A program made the position numbers and the translations under genes. Of a stretch of 64,000 bases of DNA, positions 11,524 to 21,505 are shown piece by piece. The notes beneath the pieces were generated by a model. That model had not been told where the DNA came from. It made no database searches and saw nothing but the letters and a program-made list of their open reading frames with translations. The stretch covers positions 434,001-498,000 of the forward strand of contig NC_035931.1 of assembly GCF_000348985.1 (NCBI RefSeq), in the 5' to 3' direction. Origin of the DNA: Huiozyma naganishii CBS 8797 (Eukaryota; Ascomycota; Saccharomycetes; Saccharomycetales; Saccharomycetaceae). Numbering within the stretch: position 1 is the first letter of the stretch; every line of letters starts with the position of its first letter.

Positions 11524-13359
11524 ATGTATTTATCTCAGCTTTTTCTTTGCCCTGTAAAACTAACACATCCTATATTGCCATTAAAACTCGGATTAATGAA
11601 TAGTTCCGAGATGACGGATATAACGAGCCAGTTTATGAAGAATTACACAGGCCACAAAATGAATTCATCAACACAAATTGAAAGGTACAGTAGTATGATG
11701 AAATGGCACCCCTTTGACACGAGAATATTTGATGTGCACAGGAATGGCAACCCTAATTATACATCTCCAACCATTGATATTTTTGCTAAGCAATTTGATT
11801 TGAAAGCGGACCCGACCAAGAAGCTTGACACCACCACACCTTCTGACCGTGATGAAACCTCAGAATTTACCAAGCCGAATAAAAATACTTTTGCGGCGAA
11901 CACTAGACTAGACTCCACAAGCTCTCAAGGGTTTAGCGAAATCGAAAATCCTTTTGTGCTCAACCTACGTACACCAAATTTACAGCATGAGAGTACCTCT
12001 TCGCTCATCAATCCACATTCTACACCAAAGTGCGACGGTCGCATAGCAGATGGTAAAAATGGAACTATTTGTGTACTAAAAGATACTTATGATAAATGGT
12101 CCTCAGAAGTTGAAAATATATTTGTCGATTCCCTTAGAGTTATTTTGAAGAACGGAACATCGAAAATCAAAATCAATGAAAGGAATTACGGCAGAAACGA
12201 ACTAATATCATTGTACATCCTCTATCACACAAACGAATTCAGGACCAAAAAACAAATTTCCTCTCATATTCAAGTTTGGAAGAAGACCATACAAAACAAG
12301 CTGGAAAATAAAATAGGACTAAACCCACTAGAGAAAGAAATACACGATTTGATAGATAATGGCCCACCAAAAACAGATGCGGTGACGGATATATTTTTTG
12401 AAAAGTTCGCAGAGATAATCAGTTTCTTGGAGAAACGGTCTAGAACAAGGGCGAATTCATTTCGAGATAAACCAGGCAACGAAGAGGTAATAAGTGGTAA
12501 CGCAGACACAAAACACTTAAACTTGAATGTCTCCTCGTTGGTCCCATCTCAATCAAAGAGGCTCATACCAGAAAACACAAGAACAACCAACTTGTCACGT
12601 TACACTGTTGAACCACCGCTCATTCCACCTCTTCAATATGCGAGATCCTTATATGAGAAAATTCCAGATTACCGGTGTATCCCAGTTATGATACGATCTG
12701 ACAGTCTTTATGTACCATATACTGAACAAGACCTTGAAGAACGCGACCTGCTTATCAAGACTAAGAATACAGAAAGGAAAAGTTTAGAAGACCTTGCGTC
12801 ACAAGCTACTAAAGAGCGAGCTCTAGATGTGGCGAAAAAAAAGGCAGCTGAACAGAGGCGCCTGATTGACCGAATGTACAATCGAGCGCGGCCATCACAC
12901 AAGGGGAAAGTTATAAAGAAACAACTTTACAGTAATACCCTCAAACATCCAAGTTCAAGAAAAAACTCAGCTGCCAAGGGACAATTAACAAAGCATTTCA
13001 ATCACACTAGGATATATGAAAATATTGACGACGGTCAACCAGATTTTGCAAGCATGTCGGACAAAAAAGAGTATCATGCTTCGCATGCGACTGGCCAACA
13101 TAATCTCATTACACAACCTATGGTACCACAGTATCCCATTTATAGGCAACGCAGCCCACAACAGCATCAGAGACAGCAAAATCAACGACATTTCTCTTCT
13201 CCCAAATATTATGAGGAATTGCATTACAATTCGAAACCATCTCAACAGCAACCGATGTCGCAACAGAACATTTATCAATATCAGAGCCATGTATATGTGC
13301 CATCTAACTCACACTCTCCACGTGTAACAAAGGAAAATGTCAATCCTCATGAACGGTAA
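11524..13359 (+). CDS. TEC1: TEC1, TEA/ATTS-domain transcription factor
   Basis: 611 residues as drawn; S. cerevisiae Tec1 has 486. Tec1 acts with Ste12 in the nucleus to drive filamentous growth and Ty expression. The TEA DNA-binding domain is at about residues 183-275 and includes KWSSEVENIFVDSLRVILKNG and NEFRTKKQISSHIQVWKKTI. The rest is diverged and polar, with a Gln/His-rich C-terminus. The first 25 residues are unusually hydrophobic, and an ATG at 11596 (MNSSEMTD) is a realistic alternative start. The gene is followed by MIS1 as on S. cerevisiae chromosome II. Confidence 0.93.
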   Translation: MYLSQLFLCPVKLTHPILPLKLGLMNSSEMTDITSQFMKNYTGHKMNSSTQIERYSSMMKWHPFDTRIFDVHRNGNPNYTSPTIDIFAKQFDLKADPTKKLDTTTPSDRDETSEFTKPNKNTFAANTRLDSTSSQGFSEIENPFVLNLRTPNLQHESTSSLINPHSTPKCDGRIADGKNGTICVLKDTYDKWSSEVENIFVDSLRVILKNGTSKIKINERNYGRNELISLYILYHTNEFRTKKQISSHIQVWKKTIQNKLENKIGLNPLEKEIHDLIDNGPPKTDAVTDIFFEKFAEIISFLEKRSRTRANSFRDKPGNEEVISGNADTKHLNLNVSSLVPSQSKRLIPENTRTTNLSRYTVEPPLIPPLQYARSLYEKIPDYRCIPVMIRSDSLYVPYTEQDLEERDLLIKTKNTERKSLEDLASQATKERALDVAKKKAAEQRRLIDRMYNRARPSHKGKVIKKQLYSNTLKHPSSRKNSAAKGQLTKHFNHTRIYENIDDGQPDFASMSDKKEYHASHATGQHNLITQPMVPQYPIYRQRSPQQHQRQQNQRHFSSPKYYEELHYNSKPSQQQPMSQQNIYQYQSHVYVPSNSHSPRVTKENVNPHER

Positions 13360-13824
13360 TCTAAGAGCATTTTAGGAATGCTTATCTTATATCGAGTATG
13401 GCGTTATAGCATATTGTATGTTCTTTTCAAAATCAATATTTTTTCATATTCATTCAGGGTAGAATACCTGATTGAGCATCTCCCCGCTAAGATCATTCTG
13501 TATTTAAAAACTTATATCCCACGAGTCAGTCCTCGAGGATTCAAGAATTTGATGGTATATATTCTACAAATGTCGGTAGAAGATGCATTGCGTTGGCCTT
13601 AGAAAATCCATCTACTGACTTCCTTAAACCGGACTGAGCGGAGAAGTCATTTTATTTTTTTGAATTATTTTCACACGATCAATTTCTCACAGTGATGCGA
13701 TGAGTATAAAAGTGAAGCTATATGCAGCTACTTTGATATACAATATTTTAATAAAGAGAAGACCTGACGACATAACGGTGATATCGTAACTCCGGCAAGG
13801 TTCTGCTTTTCAAAGGAAATAAAT
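13360..13824. promoter_or_regulatory. TEC1-MIS1 intergenic region
   Basis: 465 bases. A 74-codon frame starting 18 bases after the TEC1 stop has no family features and is probably chance. The downstream half is the MIS1 promoter, with AT-rich tracts at 13650-13675 and 13736-13760. I see no Gcn4 TGACTC site. Confidence 0.4.
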
Positions 13825-16698
13825 ATGTTGAAAAGGCTGGGCCTCGTAGCCTTAAGTCCATTGGCTCAGACTAGGTCGGCTAACCTATACCACACAATAC
13901 CCGGAAACAGCATTGCCAAATCAATTAGAGAGCGCATTAAGAATGATATTGTTACGTTGAAGAAATCTCATCCCAATTTCAGCCCGACCTTGAGAATTAT
14001 TCAAGTCGGGGACCGTGCAGACTCGACGACATACATTCGGATGAAACAAAAAGCGGCCGAAAATTGCTCTATGGTTTCGAAGACGGAGCATTTGCCTGCT
14101 GACATTACAGAACAGTCTCTGCTACAGCGTATAAAAATTATCAATGATGATCCTGCCGTTGATGCTCTATTGATTCAGCTACCACTCCCAAGTCACTTGA
14201 ATGAAGAAAGAATAACCGAGGCAATTGCCCCTAACAAAGATGTGGACGGACTAACAAGTGCCAATGTTGGACAATTGACAAAAAAATCTGGCAAGCCAAA
14301 TTTCTTGCCTTGTACTCCCGATGGTATCATGCAACTACTAAAAACGGAGGGTGTACCTTTAAAGGGTAAATTAGCTGTCGTCATTGGACGTTCTGATATA
14401 GTCGGAGTCCCCATTTCGACCATGTTGAGAAACGCAAATGCAACAGTAATCAATTGTCACAGCTCTACTGTTAATCTAGAGAAGCTGATAAGTATGGCCG
14501 ATGTTGTTGTTGCAGCGTGCGGTATCCCGAACTTTGTTAAGGGAGAATGGTTAAAACCAGATAGTGTTGTCATCGATGTTGGTATTAACTATATCAAAGA
14601 TTCCACCAAGAAATCTGGCTTAAAGCTGGTAGGAGATGTTGATTTTGAATCTGCGAAAGAGAAGGCTTCGCTGATCACCCCAGTTCCCGGTGGTGTTGGG
14701 CCAATGACTGTTGCTATGCTGATGAACAATGTTTACACTGCTGCGAAAAGAAATATGGAAGAGTGTAACAGCATTAAAATTCAACCTTTACCGTTAGTCA
14801 CCAAGAATGAACCAATTCCTTCTGATTTTTCTATTTCGAAGAGCCAGATACCGAAGCACATCAGTTGTTTAGCCAAAGAATTGAGAATTCTCCCCAAAGA
14901 ACTAGAATTGTTTGGCGACTACAAGGCTAAAATTTCTTTATCTACACTTGACAGATTAAAATCCAAAGAGAATGGTAAATACATCCTTGTTGCAGGGATC
15001 ACACCAACGCCCCTTGGCGAAGGTAAATCCACAACAACTGTTGGACTCGTTCAGGCTTTGACCGCGCATTTGGGTAAACCATCCATTGCTACGCTGCGTC
15101 AGCCCTCCATGGGCCCCACTTTTGGCGTAAAGGGTGGTGCCGCAGGGGGAGGTTACTCACAAGTTATCCCTATGGACGAATTCAACCTTCACCTGACGGG
15201 GGATATTCATGCTATTGGCGCTGCAAACAACTTACTAGCTGCGGCTATTGACACGAGAATGTTTCATGAATTGACCCAAAAGAATGACTCGACTTTTTAC
15301 AAAAGATTGGTTCCAAAAAAGAATGGCAAAAGAACATTTACATCTGCCATGCTGAACAGACTCCAAAGGTTGGGTATCAATAAGACCGATCCTGACACTT
15401 TAAATGAGAAAGAAATTAATAAATTTGCAAGACTGAACATCGATCCCGAGCAGGTCATTGTTAAGAGAGTTGTGGATGTGAATGATCGCATGCTGAGAAT
15501 GATAACCATAGGTCAAGCACCAACGGAAAAGGGCATAACCAGGAAAACAGGGTTTGACATTACTGTTGCTTCCGAGTTGATGGCAATCCTGGCTTTATCC
15601 AAAGATCTGAAGGATATGAGAAGAAGGATCGGTCGTATGGTTGTTGCTTTCGATACAAAGAATGACCCAATTACTGCCGACGACATATGCTGTGCGGGTG
15701 CCGTGACTGCTTTACTGAAGGATACTATCAAACCAAACATGATGCAGACCTTAGAGGGTACCCCGGTGCTTGTCCATGCCGGTCCCTTTGCAAACATATC
15801 TATTGGTGCCTCTTCAGTTATAGCTGATCGTATTGCGTTGAAACTAGTTGGTAAAGAAAAGGACAGCACCACTGAGACAGGGTACGTCGTCACGGAGGCC
15901 GGATTTGATTTCACGATGGGTGGTGAAAGATTTTTAAATATCAAGTGTCGGTCCTCTGGACACCACCCTGATGCTGTTGTCCTAGTAGCTACAGTCAGAG
16001 CGATTAAATCTCACGGGGGTGCCAGTAATGTGAAACCGGGGCAATCATTACCGGAAGAATATGTTACCGAGAGTGTGGACTTGGTTAAGGCAGGTGTTGC
16101 TAATCTGGTCAAGCAGATTCAAAACGTTAAGCTGTACGGTATCCCCGTGGTGGTGGCTATCAACAAGTTTGAAACAGATACAGACAAGGAGGTGGACGTG
16201 ATCAAAAAGGCATCCATCGATGCCGGTGCTTCGGATGCTGTTGTATCCAACCACTTTGCTGAGGGTGGGAGAGGTTCCGTTGAATTAGCTCATGCCGTTA
16301 TTGATGCCGCTGACGAACCTTGTGATTTCAAACACTTGTACGACACGGAGTCCTCAATTGTGAGTAAAGTGGAAAGCATCGTTACCAAGATGTACGGTGG
16401 AGCCGGAGTAGCGATATCCCCTGAGGCTCAGAGAAAGATCGATATGTATGAGAGACAAGGTTTCCATAACCTTCCAATCTGTGTGGCGAAGACCCAATAC
16501 TCGCTGTCACACGATGCAACTTTGAAGGGTGTCCCCACTGGGTTTACTTTCCCGATCAGAGACGTCAAAGTTTCAACGGGTGCTGGTTACATTCAAGTCT
16601 TGGCCAACGAGATGCAAACTATACCGGGTCTTTCCACGAACGCTGGTTACATGAATGTGGAGGTGACTGACGATGGGGAGATTCAAGGTTTATTTTAA
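13825..16698 (+). CDS. MIS1: MIS1, mitochondrial C1-tetrahydrofolate synthase
   Basis: 957 residues; S. cerevisiae Mis1 has 975. A trifunctional enzyme of one-carbon folate metabolism: methylene-THF dehydrogenase, methenyl-THF cyclohydrolase and formyl-THF synthetase. The first 25 residues (MLKRLGLVALSPLAQTRSAN) form a basic, acid-free mitochondrial presequence, which separates it from cytosolic Ade3. The dehydrogenase/cyclohydrolase domain covers about residues 28-330, with VDGLTSANVG and PGGVGPMTVAMLM. The synthetase domain runs from about 345 to the end, with the ATP loop TPTPLGEGKSTTT near residue 393 and KGGAAGGGYSQVIPM after it. It is convergent with RPL19, as in S. cerevisiae. Confidence 0.96.
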   Translation: MLKRLGLVALSPLAQTRSANLYHTIPGNSIAKSIRERIKNDIVTLKKSHPNFSPTLRIIQVGDRADSTTYIRMKQKAAENCSMVSKTEHLPADITEQSLLQRIKIINDDPAVDALLIQLPLPSHLNEERITEAIAPNKDVDGLTSANVGQLTKKSGKPNFLPCTPDGIMQLLKTEGVPLKGKLAVVIGRSDIVGVPISTMLRNANATVINCHSSTVNLEKLISMADVVVAACGIPNFVKGEWLKPDSVVIDVGINYIKDSTKKSGLKLVGDVDFESAKEKASLITPVPGGVGPMTVAMLMNNVYTAAKRNMEECNSIKIQPLPLVTKNEPIPSDFSISKSQIPKHISCLAKELRILPKELELFGDYKAKISLSTLDRLKSKENGKYILVAGITPTPLGEGKSTTTVGLVQALTAHLGKPSIATLRQPSMGPTFGVKGGAAGGGYSQVIPMDEFNLHLTGDIHAIGAANNLLAAAIDTRMFHELTQKNDSTFYKRLVPKKNGKRTFTSAMLNRLQRLGINKTDPDTLNEKEINKFARLNIDPEQVIVKRVVDVNDRMLRMITIGQAPTEKGITRKTGFDITVASELMAILALSKDLKDMRRRIGRMVVAFDTKNDPITADDICCAGAVTALLKDTIKPNMMQTLEGTPVLVHAGPFANISIGASSVIADRIALKLVGKEKDSTTETGYVVTEAGFDFTMGGERFLNIKCRSSGHHPDAVVLVATVRAIKSHGGASNVKPGQSLPEEYVTESVDLVKAGVANLVKQIQNVKLYGIPVVVAINKFETDTDKEVDVIKKASIDAGASDAVVSNHFAEGGRGSVELAHAVIDAADEPCDFKHLYDTESSIVSKVESIVTKMYGGAGVAISPEAQRKIDMYERQGFHNLPICVAKTQYSLSHDATLKGVPTGFTFPIRDVKVSTGAGYIQVLANEMQTIPGLSTNAGYMNVEVTDDGEIQGLF

Positions 16699-16925
16699 GT
16701 AACATCATACACCTGCTGACAGAGTATTTATTTTTTTTGTATAGTAGTAAAACGGGTTTAGAAGCTTTAATGCAATTTACTACTACTGTGGTCATCCACC
16801 GTATCTGTTGAGACTTTTTAATATATTATTTTTTATACATATATTGTTTGTCGAGTTTACAAAAGCTAGTGCAGAAGAGATAAAATTTGCTACTTGTTTA
16901 TATTAGGGGGATTCTACTGAGTTTC

Positions 16926-17825
16926 TTATTTCAACAAAGCTTCTCTCTTTTCGGCGACCTTTTGGGCTCTTCTGGCACGAGCGGCCTTGTTCTTGGATCT
17001 TCTGGCTTCAGCTTCTTCAGCCAACGCCTTTTCACGTTGAGAGTCAGCCTTGGCTTGGATGATATGTTCGACCAAAGCTCTCTTGTGCTTGAAAGCGTTA
17101 CCCTTGGACTCCTTGTATAGAGTGTGGTATAGGTGCTTGTCGATCTTACCGGCGTCACGGTACTTGGCCAAGAGTCTTCTCAAGACTCTCAATCTTCTGA
17201 TCCAGACAACTTGGGATGGCAATCTGGCTTCCTTGGTACCCTTTCTCTTACCGTAACCGGAGTGACGACCAGCTCTCTTGGATAGGGTGTGAGCTCTAGT
17301 TCTGGATCTGGAGTGGACGGTGACGGCCTTCTTGACGATGGTACCGTTCTTGACCAACTTTCTGATGGCGTTTCTGGAGTTGGCCTGGGCAATCTCAGAG
17401 GTTTCGTTTGGGTCCAACCAAACCTTTCTCTTACCGGCACCGACAACAGAAGCGGCAAGTCTCTTTTGAGTACGTAAGTTAGCCCTGTTGGTAAAAAAAG
17501 AATTAGTATGACGAGAGCATGGGGGGGATTGTCAGCACAATTCCATGTTCATTCATGATAATTTGAGATTGTTAGTAAAATGGTTGTGTGGGATGAATGC
17601 ATGGTTTCTGAATATGGTGAAAGGGTAGAAGAAAAAATCGATGCTTACTCTCCTGTTGGTTGTTCCTTGAAGCCATTATGCTTTTGACCACATATTAAAT
17701 TAGTTTTGTCATGAACACTTTCAACACACAATTCCTGCATCACTCCTCTCTGTTCTCTTCTCAAAACCTTCCACCAGTCTCAGCATTTCTCTCAGCAATA
17801 TTTTGGGGCACCTCTAAACATACAT
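16926..17825 (-). CDS. RPL19A: RPL19, 60S ribosomal protein eL19 (spliced)
   Basis: Join of exon 1 (17824-17825, just the bases AT) and exon 2 (16926-17484). AT plus GGCTAAC restores ATG GCT AAC, so the protein begins [20 protein letters not shown]. It has 186 residues and ends EKREALLK; S. cerevisiae Rpl19 has 189 with a short acidic end that is missing here. Core eL19 features are present: VWLDPNET, the basic [20 protein letters not shown] segment and a long charged C-terminal helix. Codon use is strongly biased, as expected for a ribosomal protein. It shares a divergent promoter with the ADP/ATP carrier, as in S. cerevisiae. Confidence 0.95.
17485..17823 (-). other. RPL19 intron splitting the start codon
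   Basis: A 339-base intron. The 5' site GTATGT at 17823-17818 follows AT directly. A consensus branch site TACTAAC is at 17577-17571 and a second, weaker TACTAAT at 17508-17502. The acceptor CAACAG ends at 17485. The two branch candidates are 86 and about 18 bases from the acceptor; I cannot tell which is used. Confidence 0.9.
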
Positions 17826-18557
17826 TTTTGCTTTGGTTTCCTGAGTTATCGACTATCTAACACTCCTCAAACACTAAACCCACCTGAATAGTATAGAAAC
17901 CCTCAACGGTGTAAGCGAGATGACCATCTGGCAGAACTGAGGAAAAAAAATTGTTTGCGCTGACACCACACCCGCCGCCGCTACCGTGCCCCCCTGTCTA
18001 CGCACGCAGAGAACAGTGGGCCGCCAGGCCCACTGTTCCCCTTCAGACATCTCCGCCCAGAGGGGAGCACTGCAGAGAGCGAGAAAACGCAGCACCCGCT
18101 CCCTCTCCCAAACAGGAAACCCAGCAGAAAAACAAAAATCTCCAGAAAATGCACGGGTGCACCAACTCAGCAGTCACACAAACCGGCTGCCCCCCACCCA
18201 GACCCCCGAACACCGAGAAAACGGACATAACCCCGCCATCGCCCCGCTTTCGCCGAAAAACATCGCCGCGCCCGCGCATATCACTCCCCACGGCCGGCGG
18301 CCCACGATCAGAAACCCGTCGCGTTTCATTGGCCGACGGCGCAACCGGCTCTGTGCCCCCCGCACAGTCTTTCGCTGCGAGGACGGGTTTACACACTGTG
18401 TGTGGTGTTTTTGCGAGGGCCCGTTCCGTAAAGTATATAAACACGGTCGGGAATTGGGCGTCTGTGGGTCCCTGCAATGCCTGGACGGAATTCTCTCTTT
18501 CTCTCCTGAGGATATCTCGACTCTCTGCCTGTATACAGTACCACCACAAACACAGCA
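17826..18557. promoter_or_regulatory. RPL19/AAC divergent promoter, GC-rich
   Basis: A 732-base shared promoter. The part at about 17965-18420 is strikingly GC-rich, with C-runs. Seen on the AAC side: an inverted CCAAT box (ATTGG at 18328-18332), which would suit Hap2/3/4/5 control of a respiratory gene, and a TATATAAA box at 18434-18441. A Rap1-like block at 18148-18160 (AATGCACGGGTGC) could serve RPL19, but it is not a perfect match. Frames on both strands here are GC-driven artefacts. Confidence 0.5.
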
Positions 18558-19472
18558 ATGAGTGACAACAAGCAGTCTAACTTCGCCGTCGACTTTTTGA
18601 TGGGCGGTGTCTCCGCCGCGGTTGCCAAAACAGTGGCCTCCCCCATCGAGAGAGTCAAGCTTCTGATCCAGAACCAGGACGAGATGATCAAGCAGGGGTC
18701 TCTGGACAGAAGGTATAACGGTATTGTCGACTGTTTCAAGAGAACTGCCCAGCAGGAAGGTATTATCTCCTTCTGGAGAGGTAACACTGCCAACGTTATC
18801 CGGTACTTCCCCACCCAGGCGCTGAACTTCGCCTTCAAGGATAAGATTAAGCTGATGTTCGGGTTTAAGAAGGAGGAAGGGTACGCTAAGTGGTTTGCCG
18901 GTAACTTGGCCTCCGGTGGTGCTGCTGGTGGTCTTTCCCTACTGTTTGTGTACTCTCTAGATTACGCAAGAACTAGATTGGCCGCCGACGCGAAGTCCTC
19001 CAAGAAGGGCGGCGAGAGACAATTCAACGGGCTTATCGACGTCTACAAGAAGACTTTGAAGTCTGACGGTATTTCCGGTCTGTACAGAGGGTTTATGCCA
19101 TCCGTCGTTGGTATCGTCGTCTACAGAGGGTTGTACTTCGGTATGTACGACTCGTTGAAACCATTGCTGCTAACTGGTTCTCTAGAGGGTTCCTTCTTGG
19201 CCTCGTTCTTGCTGGGTTGGGTTGTCACCACCGGTGCATCCACTTGCTCGTACCCATTGGACACCATCAGAAGAAGAATGATGATGACCTCGGGCCAAGC
19301 TGTCAAGTACAACGGTGCATTCGACGCATTCAGGAAGATCGTCGCCGCTGAAGGTGTTACCTCCTTGTTCAAGGGCTGTGGTGCCAACATTCTAAGAGGT
19401 GTTGCCGGTGCCGGTGTCATCTCCATGTACGACCAACTGCAAATGATCCTTTTCGGGAAGAAGTTCAAATAA
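18558..19472 (+). CDS. AAC3: Mitochondrial ADP/ATP carrier (AAC2/AAC3 family)
   Basis: 304 residues. It exchanges ADP for ATP across the mitochondrial inner membrane. Three repeats each carry the carrier motif: [11 protein letters not shown] near residue 34, [11 protein letters not shown] near 135 and [12 protein letters not shown] near 235. RRRMMM is the nucleotide-carrier signature. The short N-terminus and length match Aac2/Aac3. It is named AAC3 because RPL19A and the YBR085C-A-like gene flank it as on chromosome II; sequence alone does not separate Aac2 from Aac3. Codon bias is strong. Confidence 0.93.
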   Translation: MSDNKQSNFAVDFLMGGVSAAVAKTVASPIERVKLLIQNQDEMIKQGSLDRRYNGIVDCFKRTAQQEGIISFWRGNTANVIRYFPTQALNFAFKDKIKLMFGFKKEEGYAKWFAGNLASGGAAGGLSLLFVYSLDYARTRLAADAKSSKKGGERQFNGLIDVYKKTLKSDGISGLYRGFMPSVVGIVVYRGLYFGMYDSLKPLLLTGSLEGSFLASFLLGWVVTTGASTCSYPLDTIRRRMMMTSGQAVKYNGAFDAFRKIVAAEGVTSLFKGCGANILRGVAGAGVISMYDQLQMILFGKKFK

Positions 19473-19869
19473 TTGGAAAACTGATGTGAAAGTATGAAGA
19501 TTGGGCAAAACTCATTCCTTTTTTCATTGTATTTTTTTCTTTCTTTGCCTTTTAGCCTCTGCAAGCTAACTCAGAGGGGACAAATCGATACTGCATTAAC
19601 CATGTATTTAGAAACCAAAAAACCAAAAAATTATCGATAATCACATACCCGACAGAAGAAGATTAAGTATAAGACATGATAAGAAAAAAATAATAATAGT
19701 AATAATAAAGTATATTGCCAATCAACAAAATTTATATATTCAGTTTCATTTTTATTCGCCAACCTCACCACTTTTTGACTCTCTGTGTATTAGTCTAGCA
19801 AAGTATCTTTAACAGTGACCTTTCAAAGAAACGTGCGCCATATAGGGGATTGGGAAGGAAAAAAAATAC
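19473..19869. other. AAC downstream region and tRNA-Leu terminator
   Basis: Nearly 400 AT-rich bases with poly-A/T and TAATAA runs (about 19685-19710). An A8 run at 19859-19866 reads as T8 on the minus strand and is the polymerase III terminator of tRNA-Leu. No gene seen. Confidence 0.6.
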
Positions 19870-19952
19870 TGAAGGATGCGAGGTTCGAACTCGCGCGGAC
19901 ACAGTCCAACAGATCTTAAGTCTGCCGCCTTAGACCACTCGGCCAACCCTCC
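19870..19952 (-). tRNA. tL(UAA): tRNA-Leu (anticodon TAA)
   Basis: An 83-base type II tRNA with a long variable arm. Acceptor GGAGGGT pairs with ATCCTTC, and the discriminator is A. The A box GTTGGCCGAGTGG and B box GAGTTCGAACCTC are intact. Anticodon TAA is at 19918-19916. No intron is seen. A T8 terminator follows at 19866-19859. Confidence 0.97.
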
Positions 19953-21505
19953 GTGAAAGAATCTCAATTTTGAAAAATATGCTTCGCTTTGTTGTAAACA
20001 TTGTTTTGCAACTACAGATTGATAAATGACACGGTGAGTAGTGGTTTTCTCGTAACATAGTGTAAAGAGCAGAATGCAACTAACCAAAATACAAGTGTCA
20101 TCACAAAATAGATAATGTTAAATCATGAATAACAAACCGAAGGGGTATTCCAGAGGGGAAGTTACACATTTTTAGGACGTCATTTGAGCATAGCCTTCCT
20201 GTAGGGAAAAATAGAATTTCAGCTTTGCCCGAGAACAGCTACAAGCTCTTAAAAAACCCATATTCAACATAATTTATGCTTTCGAGAAGTATATACTGGT
20301 CATAAATATTTGGTTGTAGATCCACTTATATACAAACTGATTAATAATCGATACCACTAACAAACAATGCTTAACTAATATAATGACTTCCTGATATGAA
20401 CCAAAACATATGGGTACTTTGCACTGTAATTCTTAGAACATTATTGTTTGTGTTTTATGAAATTATTTATTGACTTTTAGCAATAGGCTCGTGGCTCTAT
20501 ATTATTTGCACCCAGATACGTGGGCTTTACAAAAGTTTTAAAAACTATACAATGCTTCTATATGACTTACTTAACGTGTGAACAACGGAACCATATGGCT
20601 TCTATGTCTTTCGCAAATCAATTATTTAAAAAGGGTTAGGAAACGAAATGGTGACCAGGGGTATGAATGTTTCGCTGCTTACAACTTTGTAGAGGTACGC
20701 TAAGAGAAGTGGTAAATTGAAAGTGAGATCACTGGATATTAACAATCCAAGTAGCAGATAACGTCTAATTTGTATTGTTCTTTTCTCATTTTTCTCAACC
20801 CTCCAGCCGAATTACAAGAAAGAATAACTGCGCTTTCTCAAGCTTCGTTCATCCATTGTCTACAGCACCGAAGCACGACATTCTTTCCTCATTATCGTCG
20901 GCGCCAGTGCTCCATCTCAAATAAATATTAGTACTGGTTACGCTTTTCAAAGTCAAAATATCGATCTCTTAAAAACCCATCTCCCGGGGAACAACAGAGG
21001 TTGTAGCCAACAGCGACATTACATAACACTCAGCTATCCAGATTTCTCCAATGAAACACAATTTTTTGTGCTAACTTTCTTCTTTAGCCGGACTTTTCTG
21101 CAAAGCCTGTACTTTACTAATTACAGATTTGCTCAAACGCGGTAAAAATAAGAGTCGTCTCGTAATACCGCCACAGATACTTGAGCTAATTTTTCTTAGG
21201 TGATACCTTTGTGGACGAGTTGCCCATGCAGCCGTCATCTGTAGCCCACTGAATGTCGCGACAGTGGAGTGATTCTTTCCTTGTTGGGCCCAGCAGTGAC
21301 TTTCTTTCCTTTCGACTCACTTTACCTTCTATCGAATCACCCATAGCAGCGAATGTATTGACTTTACTTTAGTGTTTGCTATTGTAATCATCAGTTGACA
21401 GGGGGGAACAAACCCGCAACCAGTGAAGAGTTCTCAATTTTGAATTCCACTTTCCCTTATTGTCCCTTGTCTTTTGGACCTAACACAGGTGTTTCGTTTA
21501 CGCCA
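19953..21505. other. Long gene-free stretch between tRNA-Leu and the KH-repeat gene
   Basis: 1.55 kb, AT-rich, downstream of both neighbouring protein genes. I find no reading frame with family features, no clear LTR ends, and no RNA gene I can support. It is long for a region that needs no protein-gene promoter. Confidence 0.45.

Noticed and set aside
13378..13602. A 74-codon frame just after TEC1
   Set aside because: No conserved features and composition like flanking intergenic DNA; could be a TEC1 3' region.
17951..18565. Long frames (204, 191 and 171 codons) in the RPL19/AAC promoter
   Set aside because: They lie in GC-rich promoter DNA, overlap on both strands and resemble no family.
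19953..20700. Possible solo LTR near tRNA-Leu
   Set aside because: TGTT and AACA tetramers occur, but no inverted ends at LTR-like spacing nor a target duplication could be read.
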